Of a DNA stretch of 64,000 nucleotides, positions 10,143 to 17,671 are shown piece by piece. Source of the DNA: a virus. The notes under the pieces were generated by a model that made no database searches, had not been told where the DNA came from, and saw only the letters and a program-made list of their open reading frames with translations. The translations under genes were made by a program, and so were the position numbers. Position 1 is the first letter of the stretch, and the number at the start of each line of letters is the position of its first letter. The stretch covers positions 85,191-149,190 of the IMG/VR virus record IMGVR_UViG_3300005613_002762. One strand, written 5' to 3'.

Positions 10143-10181
10143 ATTTTTTTTTAAAAAATTTTTTTTATTCACTTTATATCA

Positions 10182-10189
10182 TATATTTG
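10182..10189 (+). promoter_or_regulatory. Bacteroidota-type -7 element TATATTTG
   Basis: TATATTTG followed by TAGAAC, 27 bases before the ATG of the gene at 10216. The -33 element is weak (T-run only). The same TATATTTGTAGAA sequence recurs at 29424, 39526 (-), 43086 (-) and 47619. Confidence 0.5.
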
Positions 10190-10215
10190 TAGAACAAAAT
10201 AAAAACTACAAATAC

Positions 10216-10644
10216 ATGAAAAAATTTTTCAAACGAATTTATAAGAGATTTAAAGTTAAAATGGCTCGAAGAATGCGAAATAACATGGTCACACATGAAG
10301 AAGTTGAGTTACATGAAAAAACCGCATTTAAAATTTGTGTTAAAGTTATATCACACCCTTCTTCAGATTTTATGATTGCGCCACTATCGGATAAAAGATA
10401 TGTGATTAACGAAGATCTTAATCTTTTTATTATTATAAATTGGAATAAAGTTGAGATTACAAATCACATATTTCATTATGATGTTGTTTTATCAAAAAGG
10501 GATCACGAAAGAGTTATATATTTATACGATACGGAAACAGAAAAAAGAAGAACAAATACTGAGGCCAATGTAAAAGCAAATATTAAAAATTCTTTAGATA
10601 CTCTATTATCCAAGATAAATCAGAATATGGAAAATAATAAATAA
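10216..10644 (+). CDS. Hypothetical basic protein, 142 aa
   Basis: A small protein with a strongly basic N-terminus (KKFFKRIYKRFKVKMARRMR) that could bind nucleic acid or membrane, followed by an alpha/beta body. It has a host-type -7 element upstream rather than the late motif, so it is probably expressed earlier than its virion neighbours. Its stop abuts the stop of the convergent gene at 10645. Family not recognised. Confidence 0.65.
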   Translation: MKKFFKRIYKRFKVKMARRMRNNMVTHEEVELHEKTAFKICVKVISHPSSDFMIAPLSDKRYVINEDLNLFIIINWNKVEITNHIFHYDVVLSKRDHERVIYLYDTETEKRRTNTEANVKANIKNSLDTLLSKINQNMENNK

Positions 10645-11322
10645 TTATTTTTTTCTTGGTTTATAACTTGTCATTACAGGTTTTTGACCTTTACCCCTTT
10701 GTGGATCTTTCTTTTCGGCAGTCCTTTTTTGTTGACAAGCCGATCTTTTTTGAGAATCCGACATTTTACTAGCAACGCCAGCAGCCCTACATTTTGGATA
10801 AGCACCTTTAGAAGTGTCGGATCTTCCACATGGGGGGTGTTTTCCGTCGACTTTTCTACAAATGTTAACCCAAGGACCTTTTGGTTGAGAAGATCCCTTA
10901 GGTTTCTTCTTTTTACCAAACCAAACTGCCAAGTCTTCATTTAGAATACCTTTATCACTTACCTCAACCCACTCATTAAATGGAACTTTTTGTAAAAATG
11001 GCGGAGTTTTTTTATACTTTATAGATCGATTAATATTTTTACCATCATTTTGGTGATGTTTGATGTAATCTTGTGCTTTGGCTGCTGTTCTTTCTAATTT
11101 AACAATTTGATTGTGTCTTAAACTTAAGTCATTATCGTAACTGTCATATTGAACTAAGGGACTTTTATAATCTGATACAGGTTGGTTAAAAGGTTCTAAA
11201 GAAGATTTTTCAAAGGGACGAAGACCAGGTTGTATTGGTGGTATATAACCCCCCCTACTACCACTAGCATCACTAGTTGCTTCTTTAATAACTCTTTTAA
11301 TTATCTTATTAAGTCTATCCAT
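10645..11322 (-). CDS. Packaged-type protein with Cys/Lys-rich C-terminal domain
   Basis: A 225-residue protein starting MDRLNKIIKRVIKE followed by ATSDASGSR. The residues after the E (ATSDxS) match those after the proposed cleavage site of the major capsid protein (SYLINE then ATSDGS), strong internal support for a shared protease site. The C-terminal part (WVNICRKVDGKHPPCGRSDT and YPKCRAAGVASKMSDSQK) is a basic Cys domain recurrent in marine phage proteins. Probably packed in the head; function unknown. Confidence 0.7.
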   Translation of the reverse strand: MDRLNKIIKRVIKEATSDASGSRGGYIPPIQPGLRPFEKSSLEPFNQPVSDYKSPLVQYDSYDNDLSLRHNQIVKLERTAAKAQDYIKHHQNDGKNINRSIKYKKTPPFLQKVPFNEWVEVSDKGILNEDLAVWFGKKKKPKGSSQPKGPWVNICRKVDGKHPPCGRSDTSKGAYPKCRAAGVASKMSDSQKRSACQQKRTAEKKDPQRGKGQKPVMTSYKPRKK

Positions 11323-11333
11323 TTGATTATATA

Positions 11334-11344
11334 TAATAAATATC
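11334..11344 (-). promoter_or_regulatory. Late-type motif GATATTTATTA
   Basis: Reads GATATTTATTA on the minus strand, 11 bases upstream of the ATG of the packaged-type gene ending at 10645. Matches the genome-wide TATTTAT(A/T)A motif. Confidence 0.5.
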
Positions 11345-11357
11345 TTATATTTTAAAT

Positions 11358-11567
11358 ATGGAACAAGAAAATGAAAAATATGGTAATCTATTTGGATCTA
11401 TAGATTTATTAAGTGAGGATCACCTTGAGATTATACTATCGACAATGGATTCTGAAACTGCATTATATTACATAATTGAATCGGTAAAATCTGCACATAG
11501 AAAAGGTGCTTATTCGATTGGTGAAACTGAAGTCATATCAAAGGCGATTAGGGTTTTAATTAAATAA
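11358..11567 (+). CDS. Hypothetical protein, 69 aa
   Basis: A lone small plus-strand gene between two minus-strand virion genes. It is acidic and helical (LSEDHLEIILSTMDSETALY). It ends immediately before a bidirectional terminator, which supports it being a real transcription unit. Family not recognised. Confidence 0.6.
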   Translation: MEQENEKYGNLFGSIDLLSEDHLEIILSTMDSETALYYIIESVKSAHRKGAYSIGETEVISKAIRVLIK

Positions 11568-11569
11568 AA

Positions 11570-11593
11570 AAAGGGACAATTTCTTGTCCCTTT
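11570..11593. terminator. Bidirectional intrinsic terminator
   Basis: A 10-bp perfect stem AAAGGGACAA / TTGTCCCTTT with a four-base loop. It separates the plus-strand 69-aa gene from the minus-strand capsid gene and can serve both. Confidence 0.8.
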
Positions 11594-11616
11594 AATGTTA
11601 TTCTTTAAGATTTTGA

Positions 11617-13533
11617 TTATCTCAATTCTCTTAAATCGAATGTTCTAACACCATCCACGGTAATTCTACCATAGAAGCGATTATTTACCATCTTTTTCGC
11701 GTATCTGGTCATAATACCTTTGATTGGCGTAAAGTTGAATGGGTTATACATTGTAGGTGTTAATTGTAGAGGAACATACGGTGCGTAAATGTAACCTGTG
11801 TCTAACAATGAAGTTCCTTTGTGTCCGATCAAAACTTGGTTTGGTGGGAAGTAAGGATCACGATAAACTTGGTAACGACCTGATAATGTTCCAACTCTTT
11901 CAATACCCATGTTGTATTGGTCTTGATCTGGAGCTGCGTTAGATACGTGGAAGTATTCTAAATCATCAAAGATAGCAGAAACCTCAGAAGATACAACGAT
12001 CCAGTTAGCACCACCTCTCAAAGTAGATTTGTGGATTTGTGCTGACAATTGGTTGATAGCTGTAATCAAAGTTTGGTTCCAGTCTTTTTGAGTGTAAGAT
12101 GTAGTAGCGTTAATTCTTCTCCATCCGTTGTAGTCCCAACGTAAGTTCCAAGCCGCACCTTTACGTAAGTCACGTAAAATTTCACGGTCGATCTCAGCTG
12201 CAACTTGCTCTGACAACAATGCTGTCAATTCAGCTTCAGCGTCGATGTTATGGAATGCAGCAACGTCTTGAGCTAATTCAGGAGACCATTGTGCTCTTAG
12301 TTTTCTTTCTGTAACAGATACAGTAACTGACTCAAGGTCAAAAGAAACTTCACCGATCTCATCTTCGAACTCAAGGTTAGCATATCTTCTATAATAAGCC
12401 GTAAAAGAAGTTCCTGATGCACCTGAAACAATAGTTGTTCCTGTGTAACCATCTAATGATGTTGAGTTACAATCTGCACATACTGGACAAGATAAATCAA
12501 CTTCTAAATAGATACAACCTTGTTGATCACAAATATCATTGTAACTTCCACCGTTACCCGTAGTAGTTCCATTGGCACTACCTGAGTTACCGAATACAGT
12601 TGCTGTATTTGTAGAGGTTGGTTGAACAATTCCTTTTCCGTAGATTTGAGTTACAACTCTAAATAACAATGGTAAGTATTGTCCTGCGGCATTTTGAATA
12701 ACGTCACATGGTGTTGTAGATACATCTAATCCAGCTCCACCATATATTCTAAGATCCGAAAGGAAAGATTCTGTATCCATTTCATTACCATCAGGTCCGA
12801 TTAGTTTTCCAACACCTGCGTTTGCAAAACCACAAAGTTTAACAATTACTTTTCTTGTATTTCCTGAAGGAATTAATGCCCCGCCAGCCGGTGTTCCAGC
12901 TGCAATACTTGCATCAACAAGAGCTGAACCTGCCCATGCTTGTATAAGTGTGTTTGCTGTAACTGCGGTAAACTTACCTTTAGAATAGTCAAACAATCCT
13001 GGAGGATCTAGACTAGCCTCATTTCCTTCATAAAATAAATCATAAAGATTTTTTTGGTAAGGGTATCCGGTGTTATAACCTTGGTTAGGATCATCTTGAC
13101 CTGAATTTACAGCTTCAGGAGAACCAATTGGTGGATAATGTTCACCACCTGTTGGGTTGTTAGGGAAGTTAGCAACTGACCCTGCGTTTTGATAACCTTG
13201 AATTTTAGGTACGAAGTAGAACAATTTACCGATTGGTAAGTTCATAGCTTGTACTGATACGATATCGTTAGCCAACAATTTAGAGAATACACGTCTTACG
13301 ATTGGGAAAACAACAGTTTCGAATGCTCCGTTAGAAGATCCGTCAGAAGTTGCTTCGTTAATTAAGTAAGATGCTTGGTTTTCGTACAATTGTGCTACGT
13401 TTTCTTTTAAGTGACCTCTTAGACCATCTAAAAAGCCTAATTTGTCCCATTTGTTGATTGTGTCTTCTTTGATAACTTTAAGGTGCTTAAGACCGATGTT
13501 ACCAACTAGACCTGATTCTAATAATGCTCCCAT
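11617..13533 (-). CDS. Major capsid protein, T4 gp23-like
   Basis: A 638-residue protein. The first 60 residues end SYLINE and are followed by ATSDGSSNG, the expected position and chemistry of gp23 propeptide cleavage (T4 cuts at residue 65). Next comes FPIVRRVFSKLLANDIVSVQ then NLPIGKLFYFVP, which corresponds to the gp23 segment MVRRAIPNLIAFDICGVQPM and PTG. The C-terminal half is well conserved (VTERKLRAQWSPELAQDVAA). It is about 115 residues longer than T4 gp23; the extra sequence lies in the middle and includes a cysteine cluster (CDQQGC and CPVCADC). Located after the scaffold gene as in T4. Confidence 0.93.
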   Translation of the reverse strand: MGALLESGLVGNIGLKHLKVIKEDTINKWDKLGFLDGLRGHLKENVAQLYENQASYLINEATSDGSSNGAFETVVFPIVRRVFSKLLANDIVSVQAMNLPIGKLFYFVPKIQGYQNAGSVANFPNNPTGGEHYPPIGSPEAVNSGQDDPNQGYNTGYPYQKNLYDLFYEGNEASLDPPGLFDYSKGKFTAVTANTLIQAWAGSALVDASIAAGTPAGGALIPSGNTRKVIVKLCGFANAGVGKLIGPDGNEMDTESFLSDLRIYGGAGLDVSTTPCDVIQNAAGQYLPLLFRVVTQIYGKGIVQPTSTNTATVFGNSGSANGTTTGNGGSYNDICDQQGCIYLEVDLSCPVCADCNSTSLDGYTGTTIVSGASGTSFTAYYRRYANLEFEDEIGEVSFDLESVTVSVTERKLRAQWSPELAQDVAAFHNIDAEAELTALLSEQVAAEIDREILRDLRKGAAWNLRWDYNGWRRINATTSYTQKDWNQTLITAINQLSAQIHKSTLRGGANWIVVSSEVSAIFDDLEYFHVSNAAPDQDQYNMGIERVGTLSGRYQVYRDPYFPPNQVLIGHKGTSLLDTGYIYAPYVPLQLTPTMYNPFNFTPIKGIMTRYAKKMVNNRFYGRITVDGVRTFDLRELR

Positions 13534-13566
13534 TTTTTTTGAGTTTTTATTAATTTATGTTTATGT

Positions 13567-15072
13567 TTATTTTAACTTTGTCATCAAATCCTTCATTCTC
13601 ATGAATTGAGGATTCTCATAAGTTTTTGATTCAATCAAATTCACTGCCGATCCTGTTGATACGGTTTTAACTGTTCTTTCAATTGATTCGTTAATTTTGT
13701 TTTCCACATTTGAACCTGAATTCAATTCATTTTTGATGGCTCTATATAGATTTTTTGATTCTTTCAAAGATTCAACATTATCAAATCTTTTAAGAATATT
13801 TATTTTTTCTTGTTTTGTTGTTGAGTGTTCTGTAAAAAGTCTAGTAGCGTAAGCTAAGTTTGAATTAAACACGGCAACCTCATTCAACTTAGTTCTAAAA
13901 ACGTCGAGTGCTTGTTTGTATTCTTCGTTTTTCTCTCTTAACAAATTAACTTCGTTAATTGATGATTCAGAAAGTTTGAATGGATTGAATTCCATATTTC
14001 TGTTATTCAATCTTGCTTTTCTTAAACCTCTACTACCATTTTTTGATCCATTACCGTAAGTTCTTGAAGCTTCTTTCGTCTCAACTTTTTTCATAGATTC
14101 TTTTTTCATATTCACACCCTCTTTATATTCAAATTTGGCTTTACCTGTACCCATCGCTTTGATACCTTTTTTGAACGCTGGTGGTTGTTTTTTTACAGGT
14201 AAGTTTTGGTTAGGTTTTTTGTCGTAATTGAATTTTGGACCTCTTCTTGACTCAAGACCTTTAGATTTCATAGATTTTTTTGACTCGTAAAGATCTTCTT
14301 CTAGTTCATCGGCGTATGGATCACTTTCTTCGTCAAATTCAGAATACATACCTTCTTCTAAATCTTCCTCATAAACTTCCATACCATGAATTGACATGTC
14401 GTCTTCTTCTTCCATTTCAATTTCGTAAACAACTTTATCTTCCATGTCATCCTCTTCACTAAGACCAAGACCTCCTTCGACAGCACCCATTGCGGCACCA
14501 CCCCAAGACCATTCTTCATCTATTTCACCCATGTCTTCCATGTCGTCGCCTTCTTCTTCTTCCATTTCAATTTCATACATTGTTTCGGTCACATCTTCTT
14601 GAGATTCTCCCAACTGAATCATGTATTCGTTATCATCGTCAGTTAAGTGAATATATTCACCTTCTTTTTTAACGATAATACCGTCTTCATCACCCATTGC
14701 TTTGAATACTCGAAGAACTTCTTCGTCTGATGCTCCTGTCATGTCGATAGTTTCCTCATCGTCCATTGACATTTCATCGTCATCCATAGCCATTTCCTCA
14801 TCGTCCATTTCCATGTCTTCATCATCCATTGTCATGTCTTCATCATCCATTGTCATGTCTTCATCATCCATTGTCATGTCCTCGTCGTCCATTGCCATGT
14901 CTTCATCACTAACCTCTTCGTCTTCTTGTTCTTTAAGAGATTCTTTTACTAATTGTCTGATTTCTTCACTCATTGTAGACTGAAGTATTCCTTTTGCATT
15001 CTCTTGTAGAGTCTCTTCCAAATTTCTGATTTGGAATAGAGCTTCTTCTACTACGTTTTTGTTATTTGTCAT
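13567..15072 (-). CDS. Prohead scaffold / core protein, gp22-like
   Basis: About 501 residues from the ATG at 15072 (MTNNKNVVEEALFQIR); the frame is open further upstream, but the late motif GATATTTATTAG at 15092-15103 supports this start. It is very acidic, with a repeated MDDEDM block at about residues 55-105, followed by a basic helical C-terminal half. Position between protease and capsid genes and the composition match T4-like core scaffolds, which are degraded by the prohead protease during maturation. Confidence 0.8.
   Translation of the reverse strand: MTNNKNVVEEALFQIRNLEETLQENAKGILQSTMSEEIRQLVKESLKEQEDEEVSDEDMAMDDEDMTMDDEDMTMDDEDMTMDDEDMEMDDEEMAMDDDEMSMDDEETIDMTGASDEEVLRVFKAMGDEDGIIVKKEGEYIHLTDDDNEYMIQLGESQEDVTETMYEIEMEEEEGDDMEDMGEIDEEWSWGGAAMGAVEGGLGLSEEDDMEDKVVYEIEMEEEDDMSIHGMEVYEEDLEEGMYSEFDEESDPYADELEEDLYESKKSMKSKGLESRRGPKFNYDKKPNQNLPVKKQPPAFKKGIKAMGTGKAKFEYKEGVNMKKESMKKVETKEASRTYGNGSKNGSRGLRKARLNNRNMEFNPFKLSESSINEVNLLREKNEEYKQALDVFRTKLNEVAVFNSNLAYATRLFTEHSTTKQEKINILKRFDNVESLKESKNLYRAIKNELNSGSNVENKINESIERTVKTVSTGSAVNLIESKTYENPQFMRMKDLMTKLK
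14760..14905. repeat. Tandem repeats encoding MDDEDM units in the scaffold
   Basis: Imperfect 15-21 base units (core CATCATCCATTGTCATGTCTT split as cat-cat-cca-ttg-tca-tgt-ctt) repeated several times, three of them near identical at 14818-14880. They encode the acidic repeat of the scaffold and are likely prone to slippage. Confidence 0.8.
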
Positions 15073-15092
15073 ACTTTTTATAAAATATTTTC

Positions 15093-15103
15093 TAATAAAT
15101 ATC
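15093..15103 (-). promoter_or_regulatory. Late-type motif GATATTTATTA
   Basis: Minus-strand GATATTTATTA located 20 bases upstream of the scaffold ATG; it also decides the start at 15072 rather than the longer frame. Confidence 0.5.
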
Positions 15104-15148
15104 ATAGAAAACGAAAAAAGTTCTATTTTTGAATATAAAAGCACAAAA

Positions 15149-15180
15149 AAAAGGGAAAAGACCTAAATCATTTCCCTTTT
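15149..15180. terminator. Intrinsic terminator
   Basis: Stem AAAAGGGAAA / TTTCCCTTTT with a 12-base loop, between the 70-aa gene and the scaffold gene. On the minus strand it would end the transcript from the protease and 70-aa genes before the scaffold promoter. Confidence 0.7.
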
Positions 15181-15201
15181 ATTAGAGTTATTGTGTTTGG
15201 T

Positions 15202-15414
15202 TTACCCTTCGATTACCTCATCAATTTTCGATTCAACAATTGCAGTGATTCTCCAATCCATAGAATAGTTCTCATAAACCTTTGTTACTTTTGCTTCAAC
15301 ATCGGTAGGTGAATACCCTCTAACCAATTTTTCTTCTCTCATTTTTTTTATCTTTCCTGTGTTCTCATCAACCATATCAGTTGTGATTCTTGCTATAAAA
15401 TACTTTTCGTCCAT
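15202..15414 (-). CDS. Small DUF4494-like protein, 70 aa
   Basis: MDEKYFIARITTDMVDENTG with later RGYSPTDVEAKVTKVYENY resembles the short DUF4494-type proteins common in Bacteroidota genomes and their phages, function unknown. It starts 10 bases after the stop of the prohead protease and is followed by a terminator, so it is probably co-transcribed with the protease. Confidence 0.65.
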   Translation of the reverse strand: MDEKYFIARITTDMVDENTGKIKKMREEKLVRGYSPTDVEAKVTKVYENYSMDWRITAIVESKIDEVIEG

Positions 15415-15424
15415 AATTATTTTT

Positions 15425-16153
15425 TTATTTATTCAAATAATCGGATAATCTATTCATTAAGTCAAGCGATTTTGAACCAGTTTCGCCAACATGTCTTTCG
15501 GCATTCATTTTTTTCTCTTCATCTAAGTTTTCTTCAAATTGTGATCTATCTTCTTTATTTGAAAATAAATAAGCCCCTGGCGTAGATGGCGATGATACTA
15601 AGTCAAAACAAATTAATTCAAAATCATCCTGAACTTCATTTTGTTCACCAACCTTTTTAAGTGACCCAACACCACGAGAAGAAATACCCAATGTAACTCC
15701 TTGACGAAGGTAGTTTGCAGCTAAATCACCTTTTGTTGAAACGATCCCTCTTTCATGAAAACCAGGTGATGTAAGTAATTTTAATTTACCTAACAATACA
15801 GGACCCTCCCACCATATATCAGTGATTGCGTGTGATACTCTATCTAAATCAATTAAAGAAGACTCAGGGTGGTTTAACTCAGATAGAGCGGTTCCTTTTT
15901 GAATCATTTTTTTATAGTTTTCTGATTCGCGCTTTAATATCTTTTCGGGATATATTCTACCATTTCTATTTGGTGTGTTATATTTTTGAAGAACCGCATA
16001 AAACTCAAATGGTTTAGAATGGTCTAACATATCACGATTTTCTCTAATCATTGATAAGTTTCTTCTTTCATTTGGGTCAATATATCCAGCATCATACTCA
16101 ACAAGTATTCCCTTACCAATCTCTCTTGGTCCTAATATTTTTAAATTTTCCAT
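15425..16153 (-). CDS. Prohead core protease, gp21-like
   Basis: A 242-residue protein with features of phage and herpesvirus assembly serine proteases: GRIYPEKILKRE at about 65-76, SELNHPESSL with His95, and GISSRGVGSL with Ser158/Ser159. These fit the His/Ser active site of the T4 gp21 family. The enzyme matures the prohead by cutting the scaffold, the capsid protein after a hydrophobic-x-E site, and internal proteins. Gene order (portal, protease, scaffold, capsid) is as in T4. It is the expected processor of the many leader-bearing proteins in this window. Confidence 0.88.
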   Translation of the reverse strand: MENLKILGPREIGKGILVEYDAGYIDPNERRNLSMIRENRDMLDHSKPFEFYAVLQKYNTPNRNGRIYPEKILKRESENYKKMIQKGTALSELNHPESSLIDLDRVSHAITDIWWEGPVLLGKLKLLTSPGFHERGIVSTKGDLAANYLRQGVTLGISSRGVGSLKKVGEQNEVQDDFELICFDLVSSPSTPGAYLFSNKEDRSQFEENLDEEKKMNAERHVGETGSKSLDLMNRLSDYLNK

Positions 16154-16174
16154 TTAGTATTTTCTATATAAATA

Positions 16175-16642
16175 TTAAATAGTTTCGGTTTCTTTTTTTA
16201 TTGGTTTTTGATTTCCGTTTTTTGTTAGATAAAATTTGAAATATTTGTTCTTATTCATTACATCACCATAAACTGACTTGATTAAATTTTTTACATATTT
16301 TTTTAATTTTGGTGATTTAAAATCCATAGGTTCTAAAACGAACAAATTTATTTCTAAATTCATAAAGGATTTTTTATTGAGTTGAAGTCCGCTTGTTCTA
16401 AGGTCTAAATCAACAATAAACTTTGTATCGAAGACTTCTTTATTTATGTTTTCTAAAACTGTGTGTTTAACTGATCGTGTCATGTTTAAAACAACTCGAT
16501 TCCAATTTTCTATATCATCTTTGGGTTCAACCCAACTTTGAATATTTATAAAAATTGATTTTAAATTTGTGGAATCGATTGTTCCATAATGAGATTTGAA
16601 TGTTCTATAACCACTCAATTTAATTGTTTTTCCTTTTTTCAT
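16175..16642 (-). CDS. Hypothetical protein in head module, 155 aa
   Basis: A basic protein beginning MKKGKTIKLSGYRTFKSHYG, with SWVEPKDDIENWNRVVLNMT in the middle; alpha/beta appearance, no signal. It lies between portal-side genes and the protease, 21 bases upstream of the protease ATG. The location suggests a head role but no family was recognised. Confidence 0.65.
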   Translation of the reverse strand: MKKGKTIKLSGYRTFKSHYGTIDSTNLKSIFINIQSWVEPKDDIENWNRVVLNMTRSVKHTVLENINKEVFDTKFIVDLDLRTSGLQLNKKSFMNLEINLFVLEPMDFKSPKLKKYVKNLIKSVYGDVMNKNKYFKFYLTKNGNQKPIKKETETI

Positions 16643-16671
16643 AGATTTTTTTCATACCTGAACTGTTTATT

Positions 16672-16702
16672 TTGGTATAATTGTAGACAAATATTATATT
16701 TA
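16672..16702 (+). promoter_or_regulatory. Host-type promoter for bS21
   Basis: TTG at 16672-16674 and TATATTTA at 16695-16702, separated by 20 bases, match the Bacteroidota TTG/TAnnTTTG promoter with one mismatch. The bS21 ATG follows 20 bases later. Confidence 0.6.
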
Positions 16703-16722
16703 TATCAACAAACGAAAAAAAT

Positions 16723-16911
16723 ATGTTAAAAGTAGAAGTTAAAAAAGGTAATATCGAAAAAGCTTTAAAAGAACTTAAGGGTAAGGTTATTAAAACAAAA
16801 CAAAATGCGATTCTTTTTGATCGAAAAGAATTCACTAAACCGTCAATCACTAAACGTGAGGAAAATAAAAAGGCGGTCTATATTCAAAAAGTTAGATCTA
16901 AAAAAGATTAA
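16723..16911 (+). CDS. rpsU: Ribosomal protein bS21 homologue
   Basis: A 62-residue basic protein. The sequence (MLKVEVKKGNIEKALKELKG, then FDRKEFTKPSITKREENKKA) matches bS21: N-terminal strand, IEKALK-x2-KG helix, R-x-EF-x-KPS motif, and a basic C-terminal helix. bS21 binds the 30S platform near the anti-Shine-Dalgarno; in Flavobacteriia it helps hide that sequence. Phage bS21 copies are known. There is no Shine-Dalgarno here (AACGAAAAAAAT before ATG). It is a single plus-strand gene inside the minus-strand head module, with its own host-type promoter, and its end overlaps the convergent neighbour by four bases. Confidence 0.9.
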   Translation: MLKVEVKKGNIEKALKELKGKVIKTKQNAILFDRKEFTKPSITKREENKKAVYIQKVRSKKD

Positions 16912-17621
16912 AGACCCTCGTTAAGTTGTTTTAATTTGTAGTAATTCAGTTCTGAAAATGATTCCGTCTGCAATTTATTTAAAACTTGGTCTATTGTTGA
17001 TATTGTGTCAGAATCAGACTCGTTATTTTTTTGTTTTGTCAATTTAGAAATAACATTTTCTTTTTCTATGTTATAACTTTCAATCAAGGTTTCCTTTGGT
17101 TTTGACAAAATAGTTTTCAATTCTTTTCGTTCTGATTCCGTTAAAGAGGCTATGTATTTATCTATTGTTTTGTTTGCAACATTAACCATAGATTTTAAAG
17201 GAACTTTGATAATTTCTTTTTGATCTTCTTTTTTGGTTTTTAGATTTTCTAAAATAACTTTTTTACTTTTAATCTTATTTTCTAACGTTAAAACATTTGT
17301 GGAGAATAAGTTGTCAATTTCTTGATATTTGTTTTCACAAACAACATGACCAACCCAAGCGTTAAGTTCTTGAATGTGAACAGGTTTTACCTTATTAATT
17401 AAATTTTCGTAAGCTGTAATTGATTCATGAATGAATTCATTTGCAACAGATTCATTTAATCCTTTTTGATCTTTAAGTTCATCATATAAGAAAAATATTT
17501 TTGATATATTCTTATTTTTCAATACCAATTCTTCAAAAACAAATAAACTTGATTTGAATCTATTTTCTTTATACGACTCAGATAAATAAGTCTCTATTTT
17601 TGATTTTATTTCTCCAAACAT
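16908..17621 (-). CDS. Helical head-module protein with leader-like N-terminus, 237 aa
   Basis: Begins MFGEIKSKIETYLSE followed by SYKEN, a possible hydrophobic-x-E cleavage site. The rest is a long, lysine/glutamate-rich helical protein, probably coiled coil. It lies directly after the portal gene, where T4 has core proteins gp67/gp68, so a prohead core role is plausible. No direct homology is claimed. A late motif lies 16 bases upstream. Confidence 0.65.
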   Translation of the reverse strand: MFGEIKSKIETYLSESYKENRFKSSLFVFEELVLKNKNISKIFFLYDELKDQKGLNESVANEFIHESITAYENLINKVKPVHIQELNAWVGHVVCENKYQEIDNLFSTNVLTLENKIKSKKVILENLKTKKEDQKEIIKVPLKSMVNVANKTIDKYIASLTESERKELKTILSKPKETLIESYNIEKENVISKLTKQKNNESDSDTISTIDQVLNKLQTESFSELNYYKLKQLNEGL

Positions 17622-17636
17622 TTTTTTCTAATTTAA

Positions 17637-17647
17637 TAATAAATATC
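17637..17647 (-). promoter_or_regulatory. Late-type motif GATATTTATTA
   Basis: Minus-strand TTGATATTTATTATTAAATT, 16 bases before the ATG of the 237-aa core-like gene. Confidence 0.5.
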
Positions 17648-17671
17648 AACTAATTTTGTTTAAGAAAATAA

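Noticed and set aside
10141-10168. Terminator from the A/T runs after the gene at 9690
   Set aside because: The stem would consist only of A-T pairs and is too weak to call.
14702-14983. Ser-rich plus-strand frame of 93 codons
   Set aside because: Shadow of the acidic repeat of the scaffold gene; pure low-complexity SSSS sequence.
15072-15144. Longer N-terminus of the scaffold gene
   Set aside because: The extra 24 codons overlap the late-type motif and encode an unrelated hydrophobic stretch; ATG 15072 is the better start.
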